Positions 1 through 7,381 of a stretch of DNA of 15,542 nt are shown here, piece after piece. The translations under genes were made by a program, and so were the position numbers. The notes under the pieces were generated by a model, which worked only from the letters and a program-made list of their open reading frames with translations, was not told the origin of the DNA and did no database searches. This DNA is from Curvibacter sp. (lineage in GTDB: Bacteria > Pseudomonadota > Gammaproteobacteria > Burkholderiales > Burkholderiaceae_C), in the NCBI GenBank assembly GCA_003500955.1, contig DNQP01000144.1:1526-17067 (forward strand), given 5' to 3'. Each line of letters begins with the position of its first letter. Within the stretch, counting starts at the first letter, position 1.

Positions 1-454
1 CGAAGGGCAGGGCCAGCGCCCGCCCGCCCCAGGACTCGACCAGGGCGGTCTCGGGCAGCTTGCGCATGTCGTAGTCGCCACCCTTGACCAGGATGTCGGG
101 CCGCACCTCGGCGATCAGGGCTTGCGGTGTGTCCTCGTCGAACCAGGTCACCAGATCCACCGCGCCCAAGGCCGCCATCAGGGCGGCGCGGTCCTGTTCA
201 TTGTTCAGCGGACGGTCCGGCCCCTTGCCCAGGCGGCGTGCCGAGGCATCGCTGTTGAGCGCCACGAGCAGACTGGCACCGAGCGCGCGCGCCTGGGCCA
301 GGTAGATGGCATGCCCGCGATGCATGACGTCGAAGACGCCGTTGGTGAAGACCAAGGGCCGGGGCAGGGCCGCCAGACGCACCGGCAGATCGGCCCGCAG
401 ACAGAGTTTGTCCAGAAAGTCGGGCAAGGGCGGGGTCGGGGCAAGGTCAGACAT
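1..454 (-). CDS. rfaE2: D-glycero-beta-D-manno-heptose 1-phosphate adenylyltransferase (partial, 3' end outside window)
   Basis: This enzyme transfers AMP from ATP to heptose 1-phosphate, a late cytoplasmic step in making ADP-heptose for the LPS inner core. About 151 residues are visible. The cytidylyltransferase-fold signature is clear: FTNGVFDVMHRGH at residues 36-48 holds the nucleotide-binding HxGH (45-48), and a later VKGGDYD segment is typical of the family. The usual family length is about 160 residues, so only the last 10 or so should be missing at the window edge. It is the stand-alone adenylyltransferase, not the two-domain HldE, which is common in Burkholderiales. The start at 454 is preferred because AGGA lies 8 bases upstream; an in-frame ATG at 463 would add three residues but has no room for a ribosome site. 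It is divergent from the HD-GYP-like gene. Confidence 0.93.
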   Translation of the reverse strand, partial: MSDLAPTPPLPDFLDKLCLRADLPVRLAALPRPLVFTNGVFDVMHRGHAIYLAQARALGASLLVALNSDASARRLGKGPDRPLNNEQDRAALMAALGAVDLVTWFDEDTPQALIAEVRPDILVKGGDYDMRKLPETALVESWGGRALALPF

Positions 455-572
455 GGCCTGCATCCTAGCAGTGGCGCGGCCCTCAGCACCGACAATCGCG
501 GGAAACGGCCGCGCTTTACCCCCCATTCCCGCTCCCTGCCCGGCGTTGCACAGGGGCATAATGGCCCCGCCC

Positions 573-1802
573 ATGACGACCAAGCTCGTATCCGTCAGCC
601 TCGACTCGATCCGCATCGGCGACCCTCTGCCTTTTGCGCTGATGGACGCCGAAGGGACCTTGCTGGCCGCCAAGGGCTATGTGATCGGCTCACGCGCCGA
701 ACTCCAGGGCCTGATGGGACGTGGCATCTCCCTCTACATCGATGCCGCCGACTCCGAGGCCCACCATCGCGCCTACGTGGGCATGCTGCACGACATGGTG
801 CGCAAGGACACGACGCTGGGCGAGATCGCGGGGGCCCATATCTCCCGGGTCGATTTCGATGCCAGTCGCCTCGACGGCGACGTGGCCGTGGGTCCGGCCG
901 ACTGGCTGGACTACCAGGTGCAGGCCAACAGCATCCTGCGCGACAGCAGCGCGCCCATGTTCCTGGCGCGCCTCGTCCGCCTGCAGAAACAGCTGCGCCA
1001 GCATGCCATGAGCAACCCGGACGGCGCGCTGTTCGCGCTGTTTCATCTTTCTGCCAGCGAGATCCGCATGTACAGCGCCACGCACGCCATGCTGGTCAGC
1101 GTGATGTGCGGCCTGGCCGCGCGCGAGGTGCTGGCCTGGCCCGCCGAGCAGGAACAGCTGCTCTGCCTGGCGGCGCTCACCATGAACCTGGGCATGACCG
1201 ATCTGCAGGACAAGCTGGCCCAGCAGCTCACGCCGGTCTCGCCCGAGCAACGCCAGCACATCGACCGGCACGCCTTGCGTTCGGTCGAATTGCTGCAGCG
1301 TGCGGGCGTCCGGGACACGCACTGGCTCGAGGCCGTGACGCACCACCACACCGTCCAGGCCGGGCCTCTGGGCCCCCGCTCACCGGGCATGCGCATGGCA
1401 CGCCTGATCCAGCGCGCCGACATGTTCGGCGCCCGGTTGGCGCCGCGCGCCTCGCGCGTGCCCACGGCACCGGCCGCGGCCATGCAGGCCAGCTATTTCG
1501 ATGAGAACCGCCAGGTCGACGAGGCCGGGGCCGCGCTGATCAAGGCCGTGGGGATTTATTCGCCAGGCTCTTTCGTGAAGCTCAATACCGACGAGGTGGC
1601 GGCCGTGATCCGACGCGGCGCCAACACCACCACGCCCAAGGTGGCGGTGCTGATCAACCGCGAAGGTATCCCGGTGGCCGAGCCGGTGATCCGCGATACG
1701 GCACTGCGCGATTACCGTATCGTGGCCAGCGTGCCGCACCGTGAAGTGAAGGTGCGGGTCAATCTGCAGCGCATGCTGGCGCTGACCGCCACGACAGTCT
1801 GA
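573..1802 (+). CDS. HD-GYP-related protein with degenerate catalytic motifs
   Basis: About 409 residues with the layout of Burkholderiales HD-GYP proteins: an N-terminal module of about 120 residues, an HD-type helical domain, and a C-terminal tail of the form YSPGSFVKLNTDEVAAV that follows HD-GYP domains. Canonical HD-GYP proteins hydrolyse cyclic di-GMP, but the key residues are missing here. The place of HDxGK reads MNLGMTD, and HHExxDGxGYP reads HHHTVQAGPLG. The ending RADMFGARLAPRASR still resembles the family's ADxxDALxxxRxYR. It is therefore probably catalytically dead and may act as a c-di-GMP-related binding or scaffold protein (inference). The start is ambiguous: ATG 561 has AGGGG 4 bases upstream, while ATG 573 lies about 10 bases after a CATAAT that could be a -10 box. 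No membrane segment or signal peptide is seen. Confidence 0.85.
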   Translation: MTTKLVSVSLDSIRIGDPLPFALMDAEGTLLAAKGYVIGSRAELQGLMGRGISLYIDAADSEAHHRAYVGMLHDMVRKDTTLGEIAGAHISRVDFDASRLDGDVAVGPADWLDYQVQANSILRDSSAPMFLARLVRLQKQLRQHAMSNPDGALFALFHLSASEIRMYSATHAMLVSVMCGLAAREVLAWPAEQEQLLCLAALTMNLGMTDLQDKLAQQLTPVSPEQRQHIDRHALRSVELLQRAGVRDTHWLEAVTHHHTVQAGPLGPRSPGMRMARLIQRADMFGARLAPRASRVPTAPAAAMQASYFDENRQVDEAGAALIKAVGIYSPGSFVKLNTDEVAAVIRRGANTTTPKVAVLINREGIPVAEPVIRDTALRDYRIVASVPHREVKVRVNLQRMLALTATTV

Positions 1803-1809
1803 AGCCGGC

Positions 1810-2652
1810 TCAGGCCGACGCAGTCAGCGGCGCGCCCAGCTCCTTGCGGAAGCGGTTGAGTTCCTGCACGGTCTTGAAGCTGCGATCCATCAGCAGCGAG
1901 AGGTTGTGCAGAATACGCTCGACCACCTTGGTCTCCCAGACGGCGTCGAAACGGATCTGCTGGTCCAGCCAGTGCTCCAGCCACTCGGGGTTGGGCAGGC
2001 GGCTCTGGATGGTGTCACGCGGGAACAGGGCCTTGTTCACGTGCAGATTGGTGGGGTGCAAGGCCTGGGCCGTGCGACGGGCGCTGGCCATGAGCACGCC
2101 CACCTTGGCAAAGGCCAGCTTGGCCTCGGCGCCGAAACGGCCGATGGCCCGCTTCATGTAGCGCAGATAGGCGCCGCCGTGGCGCGCCTCGTCCTGGCTC
2201 AGCGTGCTGTAAATGTGCTTGATCACGGGTTCGGTGTGCCATTCGGCAGCACGGCGGTACCAGTGGTTCAGGCGGATCTCGCCGCAGAAGTGCAGCATCA
2301 GCGTCTCCAGCGCGGGCGCGGGCTCGAACTCGAAGCGCACCTCGTGCAGCTCCTGCTCGGTGGGCACCAGCTCGGGCCGGAAGCGGCGCAGGTACTCCAT
2401 GAGCACGAGCGAGTGCTTCTGCTCCTCAAAGAACCAGATCGACATAAAAGCGGAAAAGTCGCTGTCGTCCTTGTTGTCGCGCAGAAACATCTCGGTGGCC
2501 GGCAGGGCCGCCCACTCGGTGATGGCGTTCATCTTGATGGTCTGGGCCTGCTCGTCGCTGAGCTTGCTGGCGTCGAACTGGTCCCAGGGGATGTCCTTCT
2601 CCATGTCCCAGCGCACGGCTTCCAGTTGCTTGAACAGTTCGGGATAAAGCAT
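1810..2652 (-). CDS. Ferritin-like diiron protein (acyl-ACP desaturase-like fold), function unknown
   Basis: A soluble 280-residue protein, predicted mostly helical. It has the spaced carboxylate/histidine set of ferritin-like diiron enzymes: E46, E77xxH80 (within FFEEQKH), E125, and E155xxH158 (within QDEARH). The E, ExxH, E, ExxH order and the EExxH and DExRH boxes resemble plant-type stearoyl-ACP desaturases, although the substrate cannot be read from sequence. Such proteins bind two irons and usually activate O2. A ribosome site AAGGA lies 7 bases before the ATG. The gene ends tail to tail with the HD-GYP-like gene, 7 bases apart, and lies downstream of the GST gene on the same strand with a 106-base gap holding an inverted repeat. 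All expected metal ligands appear present, so it is probably active. Oxygenase, desaturase and iron-handling roles all remain possible. Confidence 0.88.
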   Translation of the reverse strand: MLYPELFKQLEAVRWDMEKDIPWDQFDASKLSDEQAQTIKMNAITEWAALPATEMFLRDNKDDSDFSAFMSIWFFEEQKHSLVLMEYLRRFRPELVPTEQELHEVRFEFEPAPALETLMLHFCGEIRLNHWYRRAAEWHTEPVIKHIYSTLSQDEARHGGAYLRYMKRAIGRFGAEAKLAFAKVGVLMASARRTAQALHPTNLHVNKALFPRDTIQSRLPNPEWLEHWLDQQIRFDAVWETKVVERILHNLSLLMDRSFKTVQELNRFRKELGAPLTASA

Positions 2653-2726
2653 GGGCGTTCCTTCGGATTCGGGCGGATTCTAGGATGACGGCTTGACACC
2701 CGCCTGACATGGCACTGTAGCCGTAC

Positions 2727-2753
2727 GCCGGGCCGGGAAATCGCCGCCCGGCC
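2727..2753 (-). terminator. GC-rich inverted repeat after the GST gene
   Basis: A 7-base inverted repeat, GGCCGGG (2731-2737) and CCCGGCC (2747-2753) with a 9-base loop, starts 5 bases after the GST stop codon on the minus strand. An overlapping pairing, GCCGGGC (2727-2733) with GCCCGGC (2746-2752), is also possible. There is no T tract, so it is a weak or Rho-assisted terminator at best, or a 3' stabilising hairpin. Confidence 0.35.
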
Positions 2754-2758
2754 TCGTC

Positions 2759-3373
2759 TCAGCGCGGCTGGGTGTCGGCAAAGCTGGTCCGCTGCATGAG
2801 CTTGTCCTGAAGGCGCACCAGATTGGGGTGTGCGTCGCGCCAAGGCAGCTGCGGGAAGCGGAAATCCAGGTAGCCCAGGGCCGAGCCCACGGCCACATCG
2901 GCCAGGCTGAAATGCGTGCCCGCACAGAAAGGCTTCTCGCCAAGCCCGCGGCTCATGGCCTGCAGGCTGGCGTCGATCTTGCCCAATTGGCGATCGATCC
3001 AGGCCTGGCTGCGCTGTTCTTCGCTGCGCTTGGGCCAGACGGCCTCCATGCGCGCCAGCAAGGCCGCATCCATGACGCCATCGGCTAGGGCCTCCCAGGT
3101 CTTGACCTCGGCGCGCTCGCGGCCCACGGGCGGAATCAGCTTGCCCACGGGGGAGAGCGTGTCCAGGTACTCGACGATGACGCGGGAGTCGAACAGGGCT
3201 TCGCCGCCTTCCATGATCAGGCAAGGGACCTTGCCCAGGGGATTGGCGTCGACGATGCGGGTCTGCTCAGACCACACATCCTCGAGCACGAAGGTGTAGT
3301 CCAGTTTCTTTTCGGTCATCACGATGCGCACCTTGCGCACGTAAGGACTGGTGTGGGAGCCGATCAGTTTCAT
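2759..3373 (-). CDS. Glutathione S-transferase family protein, YibF-like
   Basis: A 204-residue cytosolic GST. The N-terminal thioredoxin-like domain (about 1-78) begins MKLIGSHTSPYVRKV and contains NPLGKVPCL, with the cis-proline of the glutathione site, then FDSRVIVEYLD, where the DS pair normally contacts the glutathione gamma-glutamyl group. The all-helical C-terminal domain contains EALADGVMDAALL and ends SFADTQP. As recalled, E. coli YibF has near-identical landmarks (SYTSPFVRK, FNPLGKVP, EALADGIMDA, SFARTEP), so this is a YibF-type GST. YibF's physiological substrate is not well defined. The start at 3373 fits the family N-terminus and has GGAAG a few bases upstream; a longer frame from 3412 adds 13 residues with no family match. 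It is divergent from purB across 95 bases. Confidence 0.93.
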   Translation of the reverse strand: MKLIGSHTSPYVRKVRIVMTEKKLDYTFVLEDVWSEQTRIVDANPLGKVPCLIMEGGEALFDSRVIVEYLDTLSPVGKLIPPVGRERAEVKTWEALADGVMDAALLARMEAVWPKRSEEQRSQAWIDRQLGKIDASLQAMSRGLGEKPFCAGTHFSLADVAVGSALGYLDFRFPQLPWRDAHPNLVRLQDKLMQRTSFADTQPR

Positions 3374-3387
3374 GGGTCTTCCGGTAG

Positions 3388-4848
<1,461 letters not shown>

Positions 4849-4849
4849 C

Positions 4850-4930
4850 CCCCTGAGCGGCTGACGCCGCTTCCCCCTGGAAGGGGGACAACGCCAGTGG
4901 CCCGGCAGAGCCGGTTCCACGGCGTTCACC
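4850..4930 (+). repeat. Hairpin-rich intergenic element of Comamonadaceae type
   Basis: The purB-yaeQ gap holds two nested hairpins. The first is TCCCCC (4872-4877), loop TGGAA, GGGGGA (4883-4888). The second is a long imperfect stem: AACGCC (4890-4895) pairs with GGCGTT (4921-4926), GTGG (4897-4900) with CCAC (4917-4920), and CCGGC (4902-4906) with GCCGG (4910-4914) around an AGA loop. The pattern, a C5/G5 hairpin followed by a GCC-rich cruciform, matches my recollection of a dispersed intergenic repeat frequent in Comamonadaceae genomes. Only one copy is in this window, so the repeat status rests on recall. No U tract follows, so it is not a classic terminator. Confidence 0.6.
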
Positions 4931-4956
4931 GCAAACTTCCCCTCATCTCCTGCACC

Positions 4957-5517
4957 ATGGCCATCAAATCCACCGTCTTCAAGGCCAATCTGCAGATCGC
5001 CGACATCGACCACGGCTACTACGCCGACCATGCGCTGACGCTGGCGCGGCACCCGAGCGAAACCGACGAACGCATGATGATCCGCCTCGTCGCCCTGGCC
5101 TTGCAGGCGCACCGCCTGCAGACCGAACTCGGCGGCGACGGCACCCTGGCCTTCGGCGCCGGCCTGTCCGACCCGGACGAACCCGATGCCTGGCTGCGCG
5201 ACTACACGGGCCAGACCCGGCTGTGGGTTGAAGTCGGTCAGCCCGAGGACAAGCCGCTGGCCAAGGCCTGCAGCAAGTCCGACGCGGTGGTGGTCTACTG
5301 TTTTGCCCACGCGGCCGAGGTCTGGTGGCGCGGCATCGAGAACAAGCTCACACGCCTGGACAAGCTGCAGGTCTGGCGCATCCCGAGTGAAACCTCACAG
5401 ACCCTGGCCACCCTGGCCGAGCGCAGCATGCAGCTGCAGGCGACGGTCCAGGAAGGTGTGCTGATGCTGGGCAACGACCGCCAGCAGGTGGACGTGGAGC
5501 CGCTGCGCTGGAAATAA
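4957..5517 (+). CDS. yaeQ: YaeQ family protein
   Basis: A 186-residue cytosolic protein colinear with E. coli YaeQ (181 residues). Landmarks are MAIKSTVFKANLQIADIDHG (E. coli MALKATIYKATVNVADLD), LTLARHPSETDERMMIRL, DEPDAWLRD, LWVEVGQPED and LQATVQEGVLML. YaeQ has a PD-(D/E)xK nuclease-like fold in known structures and was reported to suppress an RfaH-defect phenotype in E. coli, but its biochemical role is unsettled. The start is set at 4957 by the family N-terminus; the frame stays open upstream to 4897, but that part overlaps the hairpin element and has no family match. No strong ribosome site precedes the ATG. The stop is 3 bases from the convergent DUF1289 gene. Confidence 0.95.
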   Translation: MAIKSTVFKANLQIADIDHGYYADHALTLARHPSETDERMMIRLVALALQAHRLQTELGGDGTLAFGAGLSDPDEPDAWLRDYTGQTRLWVEVGQPEDKPLAKACSKSDAVVVYCFAHAAEVWWRGIENKLTRLDKLQVWRIPSETSQTLATLAERSMQLQATVQEGVLMLGNDRQQVDVEPLRWK

Positions 5518-5520
5518 GGC

Positions 5521-5949
5521 TCAGGCCGCGGCCGGCTCGGTCGTGCGTTCGGCAGCCCGTTCCGCATAGCGGTTGAAGCGCCAAGCGTCGCCATGCAAGG
5601 TGATGCGGCGCCAGGTCTGGCGCTTCTCGGCGGGACTCAGCTCCGGCCAGTGCTGCACTTCGTCGAAAGTCCGGCCGCAGCCCTTGCAGACCGGATCTCC
5701 CTGACTCGTCGAGCAGATCGCAATGCAGGGCGTATCCGGCGTGGTCTCGTACCAGGCCAGCCAGGCCTCATACGCCGCGCGCGGCATGCTGCGGGCATCG
5801 GCTTCCTGCTCGCGGAAAAAGACCATGAGGGCATAGACCTCGGCCAGCGCCCGCACGGGCTTGGCCAGGGTCACGCCATCGGGCGAGGGTGCGCGCTCAC
5901 GCCAGTGGTTGATGGCCGCTTCGATGTCGGTGATGTGGATGCCTGCCAT
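5521..5949 (-). CDS. DUF3717 and DUF1289 domain protein with a four-cysteine motif
   Basis: A 142-residue protein of unknown function. Residues 5-48 (HITDIEAAINHWRER through ALAEVYALMVFFRE) match the DUF3717 pattern typical of Burkholderiales. Residues 73-101 (TPCIAICSTSQGDPVCKGC followed by RTFDEVQHW) are a clear DUF1289 domain with cysteines at 75, 79, 88 and 91, spaced C-x3-C-x8-C-x2-C, as expected for a zinc or Fe-S site. The segment WRRITLHGDAWRFNRYAERAA closes the domain. The start at 5949 gives the usual short DUF3717 N-terminus; an ATG at 5964 would add MILLP. The reading frame stays open further upstream, but that stretch overlaps the antisense riboswitch leader and is not family-like. 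It is convergent with yaeQ. Confidence 0.88.
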   Translation of the reverse strand: MAGIHITDIEAAINHWRERAPSPDGVTLAKPVRALAEVYALMVFFREQEADARSMPRAAYEAWLAWYETTPDTPCIAICSTSQGDPVCKGCGRTFDEVQHWPELSPAEKRQTWRRITLHGDAWRFNRYAERAAERTTEPAAA

Positions 5950-6044
5950 GGGGAGCAAGATCATAGCCGCCGGCCAGTCCGCCGGACCGCGCGGGGAGAA
6001 ATCCCCATGCCATGAGAGCCTATGGGCCGCGTGGTTTAATTCCT

Positions 6045-6187
6045 GTCCCGAAGGGGAGTAGCTCCCGGAAGCGCCGGCCAAACACATCGGCGCCTCCATC
6101 AGCCAGTCGTCAATACGTGGCCCGTGTGGCCTCCGGCTCGCTGGGCAGCCGACGCCATCGCGTCTTGCTGGGCAAGACCTTCGACAG
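6045..6187 (+). ncRNA. yybP-ykoY (manganese) riboswitch aptamer
   Basis: The leader of the TerC-family gene contains the conserved elements of the yybP-ykoY class (Rfam RF00080): GGGGAGTAG at 6053-6061, CGTCAATACG at 6108-6117 and GCAAGACC at 6172-6179. P1 forms between CGAAGG (6049-6054) and CCTTCG (6178-6183). Inner helices are visible: GCGCCG (6071-6076) with CGGCGC (6088-6093), and CGGCT (6134-6138) with AGCCG (6147-6151). This class binds Mn2+ and usually turns on manganese export or TerC-like genes, which fits the downstream gene. The 338-base gap 5950-6287 otherwise holds TTTAAT at 6035-6040 as a possible -10 box, a GGGGA-GAAA-TCCCC hairpin at 5993-6006 and the switch hairpin described separately. 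Confidence 0.88.
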
Positions 6188-6210
6188 TCGCCGTACCGGC
6201 TCCGTCGAAG
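6179..6210 (+). promoter_or_regulatory. Alternative hairpin of the riboswitch expression platform
   Basis: CTTCGAC (6179-6185) pairs perfectly with GTCGAAG (6204-6210), extended inside by GCCG (6190-6193) with CGGC (6197-6200) around a TAC loop. The left arm is also the 3' strand of the aptamer's P1 helix, so P1 and this hairpin exclude each other. No U tract follows, so control is more likely Rho-dependent or translational. CCGGAG at 6275-6280, the ribosome site of the gene, is complementary to CTCCGG at 6131-6136, which is one possible sequestering partner (inference). Confidence 0.6.
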
Positions 6211-6287
6211 CGTCACCCGCAGCCTGCTGCCGTGTCCTCACGACCTGCCTGTGCCGGCCTGAGAACGACATCAACCGGAGTTACTTC

Positions 6288-6971
6288 ATGGAATTGTTTT
6301 CTGCCGCCTGGTGGTCCGCCCTGCTGGCCATCATCCTCATCGACCTCGTGCTCGCTGGCGACAACGCCATCGTGATCGCCCTGGCCGCGCGCAACCTGCC
6401 CCCGCAACTGCAGCGCAAGGCCATTGTCTGGGGCACGGTGGGTGCCATCGCCGTGCGTTCGGTGATGACCCTGGGCGTGGTCTGGCTGCTCAAGATTCCC
6501 GGACTCATGCTGGTCGGCGGCCTGGGCCTGGTCTGGATTGCCTACAAGCTGCTGGCCGACCAGGAGAGCGACGAACACGACGGTCCGGTCGCGACCACCT
6601 TCTGGGGCGCCATGAAGACCATCATCGTCGCCGATGCGCTCATGGGCGTGGACAACGTGCTCGGCGTGGCCGGTGCAGCCCAGGGCGCCATGGATCTCGT
6701 GGTGTTGGGCCTGCTGATCAGCGTGCCCATCGTGATCTTCGGCAGCAAGGTGGTGCTCAAGCTCGTCGAACGTTACCCCGTGATCATCCAGCTCGGCGCC
6801 GCGGTGCTGGCTTTCACCGCCGCCAAGATGGTCGTGAACGAACCCCTGCTCGACACGGTGTTCGACCCGCATGCCCCGCTGCGCTGGGCACTGTATGTGC
6901 TCACGGTCGCAGGCGTGCTGGCCGCCGGCTGGTGGAAGACCCGCACCCAGGCGACGCAGGCCACCGCCTGA
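6288..6971 (+). CDS. TerC family integral membrane protein (YjbE-type, probable metal exporter)
   Basis: A 227-residue inner-membrane protein with about seven hydrophobic segments. The two TerC signatures are present: IDLVLAGDNAIVIALA (18-33) and VADALMGVDNVLGVAGAA (114-131), carrying the intramembrane acids D19, D25, D116 and D122 thought to line the metal path. An acidic loop DQESDEHDG at 91-99 lies between the halves. TerC/YjbE proteins are linked to Mn2+ export and to metalation of exported proteins, and the yybP-ykoY leader strongly supports a manganese role. The ATG at 6288 is chosen because GGAG (6277-6280) lies 7 bases upstream and the family N-terminus MELFSAAWWSALLAI starts there; the frame is open upstream only because the riboswitch lacks stops. 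A hairpin follows the stop codon. Confidence 0.93.
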   Translation: MELFSAAWWSALLAIILIDLVLAGDNAIVIALAARNLPPQLQRKAIVWGTVGAIAVRSVMTLGVVWLLKIPGLMLVGGLGLVWIAYKLLADQESDEHDGPVATTFWGAMKTIIVADALMGVDNVLGVAGAAQGAMDLVVLGLLISVPIVIFGSKVVLKLVERYPVIIQLGAAVLAFTAAKMVVNEPLLDTVFDPHAPLRWALYVLTVAGVLAAGWWKTRTQATQATA

Positions 6972-6988
6972 GGCCCGGATAGCGCGTG

Positions 6989-7010
6989 CCGGGAGCGCAT
7001 TGGCTCCCGG
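6989..7010 (+). terminator. Hairpin between the TerC gene and the PF04020 gene
   Basis: A perfect 8-base stem, CCGGGAGC (6989-6996) with GCTCCCGG (7003-7010) and loop GCATTG, begins 18 bases after the TerC-family stop codon. It lacks a T tract (TGCTATG follows), so it may be a weak terminator or a processing/stability hairpin before the next gene on the same strand. Confidence 0.45.
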
Positions 7011-7027
7011 TGCTATGCTCGGCCGCC

Positions 7028-7381
7028 ATGAAGCTCCTCGCGAAATGGCTGCTGAGCGCCACCGCGCTGCTGGCCCTCACCTATCTCTACAGCGGCGTCG
7101 AGTTGCAGAGCTTCGGCGCCGCCCTGCTGGCCGCCTTCGTGATCGGCCTCTTCAACATCTTTCTGCGCCCGGTGCTCATCCTGCTCACGCTGCCCGTGAC
7201 GCTGGTCACGATGGGGCTGTTTCTCTTCGTGATCAACGCCCTGCTGTTCTGGGCGGCCGCCACGTTGCTGGACGGCTTTCAGGTGCGCGACTTTGCGGCG
7301 GCCTTGCTGGGCTCGCTGCTGTATTCGGTCTTCAGTCTGGTGATCGACTCAGCGCTCGAGCGCCTGTTCCCGCAGCAGTGA
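7028..7381 (+). CDS. Small four-helix membrane protein, PF04020 family (phage holin family 4 / YvlD-like)
   Basis: A 117-residue, very hydrophobic protein with four predicted membrane helices (about 4-20, 28-46, 55-78 and 88-108). The family motif is clear: GLFNIFLRPVLILLTLPVTL (about 39-58), then GLFLFVINALLFW. Members are called phage holin family 4 or YvlD-like, but this is a chromosomal bacterial family of unknown function and nothing here suggests a prophage. The start MKLLAKWLLSA is the only sensible one, 56 bases after the TerC-family stop. No strong ribosome site is visible. Its last 33 bases overlap the convergent bepA gene, so both proteins' C-termini are encoded on opposite strands of the same DNA. 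Confidence 0.88.
   Translation: MKLLAKWLLSATALLALTYLYSGVELQSFGAALLAAFVIGLFNIFLRPVLILLTLPVTLVTMGLFLFVINALLFWAAATLLDGFQVRDFAAALLGSLLYSVFSLVIDSALERLFPQQ

Noticed and set aside
122..1504. A 460-codon open frame on the plus strand overlapping rfaE2 and the HD-GYP-like gene
   Set aside because: Low-complexity Arg/Pro/Ala-rich translation typical of an out-of-frame shadow in GC-rich DNA; it crosses two recognised genes in other frames.
573..1802. Active c-di-GMP phosphodiesterase call for the HD-GYP-like gene
   Set aside because: Both the HD pair and the GYP segment are replaced, so activity is not supported.
7028..7381. Prophage remnant suggested by the name phage holin family
   Set aside because: PF04020 members are ordinary chromosomal membrane proteins and no phage gene, integrase or attachment site is nearby.
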